Origin: Neobacillus sp. Marseille-Q6967 | Lineage (GTDB): Bacteria > Bacillota > Bacilli > Bacillales > Cytobacillaceae | Length of the DNA stretch: 64,000 nucleotides | Direction of reading: 5' to 3' | Assembly (NCBI RefSeq): GCF_946151075.1 | Contig: NZ_CAMGZB010000001.1 | Coordinates: 2,284,001-2,348,000, forward strand | In this document: one piece after another, positions 10,285 to 17,884 of the stretch | Layout: every line of letters starts with the position of its first letter | Numbering within the stretch: position 1 is the stretch's first letter | Notes under the pieces: model-generated | Database searches by the model: none | The model's input: only the letters and a program-made list of their open reading frames with translations | Told to the model about the DNA's origin: nothing | Made by a program: the position numbers and the translations under genes

Positions 10285-10998
10285 ATGGCCAAAAACAAAA
10301 AAAATGTCAAAAAAAAGGAAACCAATTCATCATCTAAATTTATGTTTTGGGTCATTGGATTAATTGCCGTAGGGATCATTGGCTTAATCTTTTTAAACAA
10401 TAACGCTAAATCGGATGATGTGGAAGCTGAAAAAATCGATTATTCTAACCAACCCTTCCTAGGGGAAGAGAATGCGCCAGTTTCCATCGTAGAGTTTGGT
10501 GATTATAAATGCCCGAATTGTAAAAATTTCGCGGACACAACGGTGCCAATTATAATGAAGGAATTTGTTGAGACCGGTAAAGCAAAATTTTATTATTTTC
10601 ATTATCCTTTTATTAATGTTGACTCTGAACGCACAGCTAAATTTTCGGAAGCAGTCTATCATGAGTTAGGAAATGATAAGTTTTGGGAGTTTCATGAATT
10701 AATTTTTGATAAGCAGCCTGAAGATACAAGGTATGAAACAGTCGATGTTTTTACAGATGACTTTTTAACTGAAACACTTAAAGAAATAGCAAGCGATGAA
10801 GAAGTTAAAAAAGTTGTGGAATACTTTGACACAAACGATGCAGAGGATGCCTGGAAAAAGGATAATAGCACTGCAGAAAAACTTGGAGTAAACGGAACAC
10901 CTACGATTTTTGTAAATGGACAGCGATTTGACGGACAAACCTTGGATGACTTAAATAAAATGGTTGAGGATGCAGCGGCGGAGGCAAAGGATGAATAA
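10285..10998 (+). CDS. bdbD: Membrane-anchored thiol-disulfide oxidoreductase BdbD (DsbA-like)
   Basis: The 237-aa protein has a basic N terminus, one membrane anchor (about 19-38) and an extracytoplasmic DsbA-type thioredoxin domain. The active site is Cys76-Pro-Asn-Cys79, and a cis-Pro loop is seen in NGTPTIF. It oxidises cysteine pairs of exported proteins and is itself re-oxidised by BdbC, whose gene overlaps its end by 8 bp. The ATG at 10285 is 7 bp from AAGGGG; an ATG at 10279 is too close to that site. The pair is commonly needed for competence and secreted disulfide proteins in Bacillus, but no such client gene is nearby. Confidence 0.9.
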   Translation: MAKNKKNVKKKETNSSSKFMFWVIGLIAVGIIGLIFLNNNAKSDDVEAEKIDYSNQPFLGEENAPVSIVEFGDYKCPNCKNFADTTVPIIMKEFVETGKAKFYYFHYPFINVDSERTAKFSEAVYHELGNDKFWEFHELIFDKQPEDTRYETVDVFTDDFLTETLKEIASDEEVKKVVEYFDTNDAEDAWKKDNSTAEKLGVNGTPTIFVNGQRFDGQTLDDLNKMVEDAAAEAKDE

Positions 10999-11413
10999 AC
11001 CTTTATTGCTGGCGTGGGTCGCAGCTTTAATTGCAACGATTGGAAGTTTGTACTTTAGTGAAGTCCTTCATTATATCCCTTGCACACTCTGCTGGTACCA
11101 ACGGATCTTTATGTATCCATTGGCGATAATCTTGGGAATTGGTTTTTACAAAAACGATAGAGGGGTAACAAAATATGCGTTACCTTTATCTGTGATCGGG
11201 ATGTTGATATCCGGTTACCATACCGCACTTCAAAAGATACCATACTTGCAGCAGTTCGAAATGTGTACTTCGGGAGTTCCATGTTCAAAAGACTATATTA
11301 ATTGGCTTGGTTTTATTACGATTCCGATTTTAGCCTTGATTGCTTTTACAATCATTACGGTCTGCCTAGTTATCATGACCCGCAGTCAAAATAAAGAAGA
11401 GACTACACGTTAG
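10991..11413 (+). CDS. bdbC: Disulfide oxidoreductase BdbC (DsbB-like)
   Basis: This 140-aa integral membrane protein has four helices and the two DsbB cysteine pairs: Cys31/Cys34 in PCTLCWYQR and Cys92/Cys98 in MCTSGVPC. It passes electrons from BdbD to quinone in the membrane. The ATG at 10991 lies inside the end of bdbD and uses a GGAGG in the last codons of that gene, so translation is coupled. The stop codon at 11411-11413 lies within the arm of a long terminator hairpin shared with dps. Confidence 0.92.
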   Translation: MNKPLLLAWVAALIATIGSLYFSEVLHYIPCTLCWYQRIFMYPLAIILGIGFYKNDRGVTKYALPLSVIGMLISGYHTALQKIPYLQQFEMCTSGVPCSKDYINWLGFITIPILALIAFTIITVCLVIMTRSQNKEETTR

Positions 11414-11428
11414 TCTCTTCTTTATTTT
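11388..11428. terminator. Bidirectional terminator between bdbC and dps
   Basis: A perfect 18-bp inverted repeat (11388-11405 with 11411-11428) has a 5-nt CACGT loop. A-rich and T-rich flanks give U-runs on both strands. It includes the bdbC stop codon. Confidence 0.88.
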
Positions 11429-11441
11429 GAGTTAAAAACTT

Positions 11442-11888
11442 TTATACAGTTTTACCAAGGAAGGCTTTCAGCATCCATACATGTTTTTCTAAGTCAGAGT
11501 GGATGGCAAGCAGCATATCACCTGTTGTTTCATCATCATGTTCTCCTGCTAAACTCATACCTTCTTTTAATTCTCCAATGATAATCGAGAAATCATTCAC
11601 AACGCTTTGTACCATTTCAGAAGCAGTTTCAGAACTATTTGCTTCTCTGACTGATGAAATTTCTAGACATTCCTTCATGGTTGCAACCGGCTCCCCGCCA
11701 ATGGCCAATAACCTCTCTGCTAATTCATCTACATGAACTGCAGCCTCATTATAGAATTCCTCAAACTTCGCGTGCAAGGTGAAAAATTGATCGCCCTTCA
11801 CATACCAGTGGTAGTTATGTAACTTCATATACAATACTGACCAATTTGCAATTTGCTTGTTAAGTACACTGACTAACTGATTATCCAT
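11442..11888 (-). CDS. dps: Dps-family ferritin-like DNA-protection protein
   Basis: The 148-aa protein carries the inter-subunit ferroxidase set of Dps proteins: His27 in HNYHWYV, His39, and Asp54/Glu58 in VDELAERL. The four-helix length also fits. Dps dodecamers store iron and protect DNA from peroxide. The ATG at 11888 follows GGAGG; the frame is open a little further upstream but without a ribosome site. It resembles MrgA/Dps of Bacillus, which are controlled by PerR or SigB, but no clear PerR box was recognised in the upstream region. It forms a single-gene unit convergent with bdbC. Confidence 0.92.
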   Translation of the reverse strand: MDNQLVSVLNKQIANWSVLYMKLHNYHWYVKGDQFFTLHAKFEEFYNEAAVHVDELAERLLAIGGEPVATMKECLEISSVREANSSETASEMVQSVVNDFSIIIGELKEGMSLAGEHDDETTGDMLLAIHSDLEKHVWMLKAFLGKTV

Positions 11889-12209
11889 GTAAATACCTCC
11901 ATTATTTATTACCTCTCTATATATTATTACCAAAGATTAGAGCGGAATCGTGAACAAAAGGGAGGAAAATGTTGTCAATTTTGTGAAATAGGATTATTCA
12001 AAGTTTTAATATCCACTAAACATTGTTACAGGCCTGAAACCTTTTGTAAAAGAAGAGCGTAGTTTTTCCTTTTAAGGATAATACTAGAAGTTTTTATTAA
12101 GTGGATAAATTTAACATAAGAGATTTTATTAGTTTAATAGCAAGGGTTAAAAGTAGTATTTGTAATCTACCATATTTTGGGCCATGAACAGAAATATTAC
12201 ATTTGATAG
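11889..12209. other. Intergenic region between dps and the cell-wall hydrolase gene
   Basis: This AT-rich 321-bp stretch separates two divergent genes and must hold both promoters. I found no open reading frame with a ribosome site, no clear sigma-A pair and no repeat in it. Confidence 0.5.
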
Positions 12210-12242
12210 CCTAGTAGTAGAGACAACAGAACAACTACTAGG
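12210..12242 (+). promoter_or_regulatory. Leader hairpin overlapping the ribosome binding site
   Basis: CCTAGTAGT (12210-12218) is the exact reverse complement of ACTACTAGG (12234-12242), with a 15-nt loop. The 3' arm includes the first two bases of the GGAGG at 12241-12245 used by the gene starting at 12255. In the mRNA the hairpin would partly hide the ribosome site, which may lower or regulate translation. Confidence 0.5.
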
Positions 12243-12254
12243 AGGAATTCGTAC

Positions 12255-12857
12255 ATGAAGAAATTAAAAAAACTAGTAATTGCTACTGCTATGATGTTAT
12301 CAGTATCGGCATTTACATTTAATACAAAATCTGAAGCTGCGGTCGCAGGTACGACACACAAAGTACAATATGGACAAACCTATTGGAAAATTGCAACTGG
12401 GTTTGGTGTTCCTTTAAATAGCTTAATGGCAGTAAACAATAGTAAATATCTTTATGCTGGGGACAATATTGTAATCCCGTATGCTCTATTTACACCAGCA
12501 GAAAAAGATCTTATGGCACGTCTTGTTCATGCAGAAGCAATTGGAGAACCATATAGTGGAAAGGTTGCAGTAGCGACTGTTATTTTAAATAGGGTGAAAA
12601 GCCCTGACTTCCCGAACACAGTTCGTGAAGTAATCTATCAAATTTCAAATGGACATTACGCATTCACACCAGTCCAAAACGGTCAGATTAATCAACCGGC
12701 AGATGCAGCTTCTAAAAGAGCAGTTAATGAAGCCATTGCTTTAATGGGTAAAGGAAATGGTTCTCTATTTTTCTATAATCCTAAAACTTCTACAAGTTCT
12801 TGGATCTTCTCACGTCCAGTAACCGTTCGAATTGGAAATCATGTTTTCGCAAAATAA
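12255..12857 (+). CDS. LysM cell-wall hydrolase (SleB/CwlJ family)
   Basis: This 200-aa secreted protein has a signal peptide ending near KSEAA (about residue 28), one LysM peptidoglycan-binding domain (about 34-76) and a Hydrolase_2 domain (about 85-200). The SleB-type pattern ARLVHAEAIGEPYSGKVAVA contains the conserved catalytic-region glutamate, and ILNRV follows. Members are lytic enzymes of spore cortex or vegetative wall; the size is close to B. subtilis YkvT. The gene stands alone, starts 9 bp after GGAGG and ends at a clear terminator. Whether it works in germination or growth cannot be told. Confidence 0.85.
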   Translation: MKKLKKLVIATAMMLSVSAFTFNTKSEAAVAGTTHKVQYGQTYWKIATGFGVPLNSLMAVNNSKYLYAGDNIVIPYALFTPAEKDLMARLVHAEAIGEPYSGKVAVATVILNRVKSPDFPNTVREVIYQISNGHYAFTPVQNGQINQPADAASKRAVNEAIALMGKGNGSLFFYNPKTSTSSWIFSRPVTVRIGNHVFAK

Positions 12858-12872
12858 TAAGATAGTAAAGCG

Positions 12873-12899
12873 GCACCAATCGTTGAGATTGGTGCTTTT
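12873..12899 (+). terminator. Terminator of the cell-wall hydrolase gene
   Basis: GCACCAATC (12873-12881) pairs with GATTGGTGC (12887-12895) around a 5-nt loop, followed by TTTTG. Confidence 0.85.
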
Positions 12900-12931
12900 G
12901 TTATTAAATTCCCTTTTTTTTCATTCTTATT

Positions 12932-13873
12932 CTACTTTTGGGGATTATTTAATTTTAATGCCACTAAACTAGCAAAATCATGAATAATTGTGGCTGCAAG
13001 TAAGGAAGTAATTTGGGTTGGATCATAAGGCGGCAAAACCTCGACTAAGTCGAAGCCGATAAAATTGAAATCAGTTAAAGAACGGATCATTTGAAGGGTT
13101 TCAAAACTGTTTAATCCGCCAACCTCTAGTGTTCCAGTCCCTGGAGCACAGGAAGGATCTACAAAATCGATGTCAAAGGTTAAAAAACATGGTGTTCGGC
13201 CAATCTTTTCTTTCATCTCTCTAACAACGTCTTCGAATCCCCGTTCTTTTAATTGAGGGGTTGTGATGACTTGATATCCAAGCTCGCTGCTCGAATCAAT
13301 ATCTCCCGGATGATTCAATGTTCCACGGATACCAACCTGAAAAACCTTCTCAGGAATAAGTAAATTTTCTTCATAGGCACGGATAAAAGGTGACCCATGC
13401 CAATATTTCTCTTCATAATACGTATCCCATGTATCAGTATGGGAATCAAAATGGATTAATGCTACAGGACCGTGGACTTTAGCAGCAGCCCGGAGATTGG
13501 CAAGTGTTACGGAATGGTCACCGCCAAGTCCAATTGGGATGATGCCCTTTTCCATTAATTCAATTACCGCTTTCTCAATAACTTGGTAGCTTCGATGGAT
13601 GTTATGGGGAATGACGGACACATCCCCTATATCAATCGCATTGGTTTCATCAAAAGGATAGACCCTATGAATAGGATGATATGGAAATAAAGTCATGGAT
13701 GCTTGACGAATTGCTTGAGGGGCAAAGCGTGCCCCAACTCGGAATGAAGCTGCAGTATCAAACGGCATTCCTACAATGGCTAATTTCGCATTCTCTCTGC
13801 TTGAAGGTAATCTCATAAATGTCCCGGTTGTGCAGAACTCAGGTTTTACATCTGGTGATAATGGATATTGCAT
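12932..13873 (-). CDS. speB: Agmatinase-type ureohydrolase
   Basis: The 313-aa protein belongs to the arginase/agmatinase family. All manganese-ligand motifs are intact: GGDHS, HFDSHTDTWD and TFDIDFVDPS. The length and overall pattern favour agmatinase, giving putrescine and urea; guanidinobutyrase or another guanidino hydrolase is possible. The gene is divergent from a putrescine importer and belongs to a locus encoding putrescine breakdown to succinate, which supports a catabolic agmatinase. A GGGGGAAG ribosome site precedes the ATG. A good -24/-12 promoter reads into it from 13930, implying sigma-54 control. This would make it a catabolic copy distinct from the biosynthetic speEB-type agmatinase. 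Confidence 0.82.
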   Translation of the reverse strand: MQYPLSPDVKPEFCTTGTFMRLPSSRENAKLAIVGMPFDTAASFRVGARFAPQAIRQASMTLFPYHPIHRVYPFDETNAIDIGDVSVIPHNIHRSYQVIEKAVIELMEKGIIPIGLGGDHSVTLANLRAAAKVHGPVALIHFDSHTDTWDTYYEEKYWHGSPFIRAYEENLLIPEKVFQVGIRGTLNHPGDIDSSSELGYQVITTPQLKERGFEDVVREMKEKIGRTPCFLTFDIDFVDPSCAPGTGTLEVGGLNSFETLQMIRSLTDFNFIGFDLVEVLPPYDPTQITSLLAATIIHDFASLVALKLNNPQK

Positions 13874-13910
13874 CTATTCTTCCCCCATTTCTTTTTTTCA
13901 TTAGATTATG

Positions 13911-13930
13911 TTGCAATTTTTGTGCCAAAA
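13911..13930 (-). promoter_or_regulatory. Sigma-54 promoter of the agmatinase gene
   Basis: The minus strand reads TTGGCACAAAAATTGCAA, with GG and GC elements separated by exactly 10 bases. This is essentially the sigma-54 (SigL) consensus. The expected start site lies about 25-30 bp upstream of the ATG. Confidence 0.85.
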
Positions 13931-13998
13931 CGGTTGTACTGTTGTTTTTATTACTTTTTAGAAAAGAGAGTATTTAAGATGGCATAATATATGCGCCG

Positions 13999-14020
13999 CT
14001 GAATAATTCCCAATATTCAG
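13999..14020. promoter_or_regulatory. Candidate activator site between divergent sigma-54 promoters
   Basis: The inverted repeat CTGAATA (13999-14005) and TATTCAG (14014-14020) lies almost the same distance, about 83-84 bp from its centre, from the GG element of each flanking sigma-54 promoter. That is a typical enhancer position for a sigma-54 activator. Assignment to the regulator at 17885 is an inference. Confidence 0.5.
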
Positions 14021-14088
14021 AGTTGACACTCAGTTGCTTTGCATTTACTCTCATAGAAAGAAATAGAGGAACTTGTTTATAAAAAAAA

Positions 14089-14107
14089 CTTGGCATAAAT
14101 ATTGCAA
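14089..14107 (+). promoter_or_regulatory. Sigma-54 promoter of the putrescine importer gene
   Basis: CTTGGCATAAATATTGCAA has GG at 14092-14093 and GC at 14104-14105 with 10 bases between them, close to the TTGGCAC-N5-TTGC consensus. Confidence 0.82.
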
Positions 14108-14219
14108 GATAAAATAGTGAATTTTCAAAAAAAGAAAGAAGGGGGAAATAAAAAATTATAAGAGGACAAAGGAGTTACCTAATGATGAAAGCGTTTTAAT
14201 AATAAGGGAGGTATGATAT

Positions 14220-15566
14220 GTGGAAAATGGCGTAAAGCTGAAAAGATCGTTAAAGCTTTGGCAGGTTGTTATTATGGGGCTAGCGTATATGACTCCGATG
14301 GTGGTATTCGATACATTTGGAATAGTTTCTGGTGAAACGGAAGGACATGTACCAACAGCCTATATTATTGCTTTGGTTGGTATGCTCTTTACTGCAGTAA
14401 GCTATGGGAAACTAGTTCGGGTATTCCCGCAGGCAGGATCAGCCTATACGTATACGCAAAAAGCGATGAACAGGCATCTTGGATTTCTAGTTGGCTGGTC
14501 ATCGTTACTTGATTATTTATTTTTGCCGATGGTCAATGCACTGCTAACAAAACTCTACTTAAATGCTCTTTTTCCAGAGGTTCCGGATTTTATCTGGGTG
14601 TTAGTGTTTGTAGGAATTGTTACCTTCCTAAATTTACGAAGCGTCAATGTCCTGGCAAATTTCAATACATTTTTTGTTTTAGTACAAATTTTAATTATGG
14701 TTGTTTTCATTATCCTCGTGATTAAAGGACTAAATGCAGGTGAAGGAACTGGAACAGTTTTTAGCCTGGAGCCGTTTTTTGTTGAAGGGATGAATCTTCC
14801 AATCTTAATTACAGGAGCCACAATCCTCTGTTTTTCATTCCTTGGTTTTGATGCCGTTACGACCTTATCGGAAGAAACGCCAAATCCGGAAAAAATAATC
14901 CCTAAAGCAATTATTCTTACTGCTTTATGGGGCGGAGTCATTTTTATTACAACCTCATTTTTCATCCAATCCTTTTTTCCGGATAATTCGAGGTTCAATG
15001 ATCCGGAGGCGGCTTTACCTGAAATTGCCCTTTATGTTGGCGGAAAGCTGTTTCAATCCATTTTCTTATGTACAACCTTTGTAAATACACTTGCATCTGG
15101 ACTTGCTTCTCACGCCAGTGTATCGCGGCTCCTGTATGTTATGGGCCGTGACAAAGTATTTCCGGAAAAATGGTTCGCATATATCCATCCGAAATGGAGA
15201 ACGCCTGCGATTAATGTTTTAATCGTTGGAGTCATCTCATTATCCGCTTGGTTCTTTGATTTAGTTACGGCTGCATCCTTAATCAATTTTGGTGCCTTAA
15301 TGGCATTTACCTTTGTCAATCTTTCAGTTATTAGTCATTTTGCTTTCCGTAAAAAAATGCATCGTACTCCTAAAGGTTTTTTTGACTACGTCATTATGCC
15401 GCTCTTGGGGGCCGGATCTGTTGCAATCCTGTGGATCAACCTTGAGATGAGCTCCTTGGTTATGGGAGCGGGCTGGTTTATAATCGGCCTTATCTATCTT
15501 GCATATTTAACAAAGGCATTCCGTATTGCACCGCCTCAATATAAAGCGGAGGAAGCAGAAGTATAA
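14220..15566 (+). CDS. puuP: Putrescine importer (PuuP-like APC permease)
   Basis: The 448-aa protein has about 12 membrane helices and is strikingly like E. coli PuuP. Shared blocks as I remember that sequence include [55 protein letters not shown] and [16 protein letters not shown]. It should bring putrescine into the cell by proton symport. The GTG at 14220 is 8 bp from GGGAGG; an overlapping ATG at 14218 is out of frame. The gene is driven by its own sigma-54 promoter and ends at a terminator, and the surrounding genes encode each later step of putrescine use. Confidence 0.9.
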   Translation: MENGVKLKRSLKLWQVVIMGLAYMTPMVVFDTFGIVSGETEGHVPTAYIIALVGMLFTAVSYGKLVRVFPQAGSAYTYTQKAMNRHLGFLVGWSSLLDYLFLPMVNALLTKLYLNALFPEVPDFIWVLVFVGIVTFLNLRSVNVLANFNTFFVLVQILIMVVFIILVIKGLNAGEGTGTVFSLEPFFVEGMNLPILITGATILCFSFLGFDAVTTLSEETPNPEKIIPKAIILTALWGGVIFITTSFFIQSFFPDNSRFNDPEAALPEIALYVGGKLFQSIFLCTTFVNTLASGLASHASVSRLLYVMGRDKVFPEKWFAYIHPKWRTPAINVLIVGVISLSAWFFDLVTAASLINFGALMAFTFVNLSVISHFAFRKKMHRTPKGFFDYVIMPLLGAGSVAILWINLEMSSLVMGAGWFIIGLIYLAYLTKAFRIAPPQYKAEEAEV

Positions 15567-15582
15567 ATAAATCAGTAATAGA

Positions 15583-15616
15583 ACGCATTCCACTTCCAAT
15601 GGAATGTGTTTTTTTG
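15583..15616 (+). terminator. Terminator of puuP
   Basis: ACGCATTCCA (15583-15592) pairs with TGGAATGTGT (15600-15609, one G-T pair) and is followed by a run of seven T. Confidence 0.82.
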
Positions 15617-15703
15617 TTCTACAAAGAATATGCAAAATTGAATAATACAGTCATTTTTTCATAGTTATATGAGTTATTTTGCTTAAAAACACTTTAGAAA
15701 TCA

Positions 15704-15722
15704 GTTGGCACAAAACTTGCTA
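15704..15722 (+). promoter_or_regulatory. Sigma-54 promoter of the glutamate dehydrogenase gene
   Basis: GTTGGCACAAAACTTGCTA has GG at 15707-15708 and GC at 15719-15720 separated by 10 bases, a near-perfect -24/-12 element. TTGAATA at 15639-15645 lies about 65 bp upstream and may be an activator half-site. Confidence 0.88.
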
Positions 15723-15757
15723 ATTAATTTTATAACAATAAAAAATGAGGTGTTATG

Positions 15758-17047
15758 ATGGCTGTCGAATCTTTAAATTTAAAAAGGAATGAGGTATTAA
15801 CTGAAAAGGATAACTCTCTAATAGAGTTTCAAGAAACGCTTAAAGAAGCGGTTAATATCCTGAACTACCCGCCACAGGTGTTTGAATTTTTAAAGAAGCC
15901 AATGAGATTTTTAGAAGTAAGTATTCCAGTTCGAATGGATAATGGGCATACAGAGATCTTCCAGGGATACCGGGCCCAGCATAATGATGCAGCTGGACCA
16001 ACGAAGGGCGGAATCCGCTTCCATCCTGATGTTACCCCAGAAGAAGTAAAAGCGCTGGCAGGATGGATGAGTTTAAAGTGTGGCATTACCGACCTTCCAT
16101 ATGGAGGAGCAAAAGGCGGGATTGTCTGTGATCCGCGCAAAATGAGTTTAGATGAATTAGAGCGATTAAGCAGGGGCTATGTAAGAGCTGTCAGCCAAAT
16201 TGTCGGCCCAACGAAAGACATTCCAGCACCTGATATGTATACGAACTCACAGATTATGGCCTGGATGCTCGATGAGTATGATCACATCCGTGAATTTGAC
16301 TCTCCAGGTTTTATTACAGGGAAGCCCATTGCTTTAGGAGGCTCTAAGGGCAGAGAAACAGCTACTTCGAAAGGGGTTTTATATACGCTGCAAATGGTAT
16401 GTGAATTAAAGGAAATTCCATTAACTAATCTGCGAGTGATTATTCAAGGCTTTGGAAATGTCGGCAGTTTCCTTGCACAGTATTTACATGATATGGGGGC
16501 GAAGGTCATTGGAATTGGGGACTTACTTGGCGGTATCTATGACGAAAATGGCTTGGATATCCCGTACCTGCTTGAAAACAGGGACTCTTTTGGGATCGTA
16601 TCCAACCGATTTAGTAACTCCATTACAAACCAGGAACTGCTTGAAAAAGAATGTGATGTCCTAATTCCAGCTGCTATATCAGGAGTTATCAACAAACAAA
16701 ATGCCAGCCGGCTTCATTGCAATATTGTAATTGAAGCGGCCAATGGCCCTACAACAAAGGACGCTCTTAAAATTTTGGATGAGCGTCAGATTCTTGTTGT
16801 ACCAGATATTCTTGCAAATTCCGGCGGCGTGATTGTTTCTTATTTTGAGTGGTGCCAGAACAATCAAGGTTATTACTGGAAAGAGGAGACGGTCGATGCA
16901 CGGTTAAAGGAAAAAATAACTGACAGCTTCAAAAATGTGTATAACATTTCTACTAGATATGGAGTGAATATGAAAATAGCTGCTTATATAGAAGGAATAA
17001 AGAAATTAGCAGAAACTTCGAGACTTCGCGGATGGCTAAAATATTAA
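15758..17047 (+). CDS. Glutamate dehydrogenase (RocG/GudB type)
   Basis: The 429-aa protein is a Glu/Leu/Phe/Val dehydrogenase. The substrate-site lysines are in GPTKGGIRF and KCGITDLPYGGAKGG, the catalytic Asp region is PAPDMYTN, and the C-terminal Rossmann fold has GFGNVG. The length matches catabolic Bacillus GDHs (about 424). It deaminates glutamate to 2-oxoglutarate, which would regenerate the acceptor used by the two aminotransferases of this locus. The ATG at 15758 is 7 bp from GAGG; the preceding ATG is too close. It has its own sigma-54 promoter, like rocG of B. subtilis, but its neighbours are polyamine rather than arginine genes. Confidence 0.9.
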   Translation: MAVESLNLKRNEVLTEKDNSLIEFQETLKEAVNILNYPPQVFEFLKKPMRFLEVSIPVRMDNGHTEIFQGYRAQHNDAAGPTKGGIRFHPDVTPEEVKALAGWMSLKCGITDLPYGGAKGGIVCDPRKMSLDELERLSRGYVRAVSQIVGPTKDIPAPDMYTNSQIMAWMLDEYDHIREFDSPGFITGKPIALGGSKGRETATSKGVLYTLQMVCELKEIPLTNLRVIIQGFGNVGSFLAQYLHDMGAKVIGIGDLLGGIYDENGLDIPYLLENRDSFGIVSNRFSNSITNQELLEKECDVLIPAAISGVINKQNASRLHCNIVIEAANGPTTKDALKILDERQILVVPDILANSGGVIVSYFEWCQNNQGYYWKEETVDARLKEKITDSFKNVYNISTRYGVNMKIAAYIEGIKKLAETSRLRGWLKY

Positions 17048-17068
17048 ACAAATAGGGAGGATCTAAGA

Positions 17069-17359
17069 ATGAAGTTAGAAATATTGTCTGAACAAAAAGA
17101 ACGCCAGTTACTGCATTATTTTTGTCTGATTTCAAATAATCATCGCTACGATTTGACGATTGGCTACTCTGATCATTTTTATGGAAAAGCAATGGTCACC
17201 TCAATGCAGACTGGGAAAATGGTTTTACTCTGTCAAGAGGATACTTTTCATATACACCATTGGGTGGAGAAACTAGGAATAGAAGAGGAAGATGTATCTC
17301 AATTTCAAGAGTTCTTTAATCTAGTCTTACAATCAGGACACTTTCAGGAACAATACTAA
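17069..17359 (+). CDS. Small protein of unknown function (DUF3055-like)
   Basis: This 96-aa acidic, soluble protein begins with ATG after AGGGAGG, 21 bp downstream of the GDH gene, and is probably in its transcript. The block HRYDLTIGYSDHFYGKAM followed by TSMQTGKMVLL resembles, as far as I recall, the small DUF3055/SAV0927 family of Firmicutes, whose function is unknown. There is no signal peptide or cysteine pair. Its place between GDH and a biotinyl/lipoyl-like small protein suggests an accessory role in amine catabolism, but this is only context. Confidence 0.6.
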   Translation: MKLEILSEQKERQLLHYFCLISNNHRYDLTIGYSDHFYGKAMVTSMQTGKMVLLCQEDTFHIHHWVEKLGIEEEDVSQFQEFFNLVLQSGHFQEQY

Positions 17360-17375
17360 AAAGGGGTGAAAAACA

Positions 17376-17624
17376 ATGTATTTTGGAGTTGTACTTAGCC
17401 CGTGCTATGGGACGGTTGAAAGAGTTTCTATCAAAAATGAAACAAGAATTTATGAGTGGGAACCATTATTTCAAATAAAAACAGAAGAAGGCAAGATGGA
17501 AATGATACAAACAGGTTTAAGCGGCGAAGTCGAATCACTTGAAGTCCAGGAAGGAGATTACGTCATTCCCGGCATGGTCCTTGCTTTTATAAGAGAAGAT
17601 TTATTCGTAACTGGAAGTGATTAA
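17376..17624 (+). CDS. Small stand-alone biotinyl/lipoyl-like domain protein
   Basis: The 82-aa protein looks like one biotinyl/lipoyl domain. The first half (VVLSPCYGTVERV) and second half (GLSGEVESLEVQEGDYV then PGMVLAFI) show the two quasi-repeats of that fold. Lys40 in EEGKMEM lies near the normal modification position but lacks the usual MKM or DK context and is one residue out of register, so it may not be modified. The ATG at 17376 follows AAGGGGTGA, 16 bp after the previous gene. No carboxylase or dehydrogenase partner is nearby. Function unknown; an electron-carrier or scaffold role is conjecture. Confidence 0.6.
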   Translation: MYFGVVLSPCYGTVERVSIKNETRIYEWEPLFQIKTEEGKMEMIQTGLSGEVESLEVQEGDYVIPGMVLAFIREDLFVTGSD

Positions 17625-17628
17625 AACT

Positions 17629-17747
17629 AAAAGCGGAAGCGCCTTGTTCAGGGGCGATAGGCATAAGACGAGCCGACGAGAAGGTTGCTCTTTAACCTTC
17701 TTGACGGATTGGCTTATGCCCCCGAGCCCCTAGGCGCTGGAGCTAGA
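17629..17747. repeat. Full-length palindromic intergenic element (119 bp)
   Basis: The element runs from AAAAGCGGAAGCGCC to GGCGCTGGAGCTAGA and holds nested inverted repeats, including AGGCATAAG with CTTATGCC, and GAAGGTT with AACCTTC at its core. The same ends occur as a short internally deleted copy at 21697-21729. It resembles the non-coding palindromic elements scattered through Bacillus genomes. No open reading frame lies in it. Confidence 0.75.
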
Positions 17748-17786
17748 AAGTAATAAAAGTCAAAGTTTGGATACTTTTTATTGGTC

Positions 17787-17821
17787 AAAAAAGAAGATGG
17801 AATCCCTCATCTTCTTTTTTT
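17787..17821 (+). terminator. Terminator after the GDH transcript
   Basis: AAAAAAGAAGATG (17787-17799) pairs with CATCTTCTTTTTT (17808-17820) around an 8-nt loop, with the T-rich arm acting as the U-tract. Confidence 0.85.
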
Positions 17822-17884
17822 CTATTTAAAAGATTCTGAATTACATGGTAGTATTAAGTTGACAAGAATGAAGGGGGAAAAAAG

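Noticed and set aside
14555..14998. 147-codon reading frame on the minus strand within puuP
   Set aside because: It is antisense to a well-supported importer gene and has no ribosome site or recognisable motif.
17629..17747. Small RNA gene or insertion sequence
   Set aside because: There is no transposase frame and no promoter/terminator pair of its own; the short copy with the same ends fits a palindromic repeat family better.
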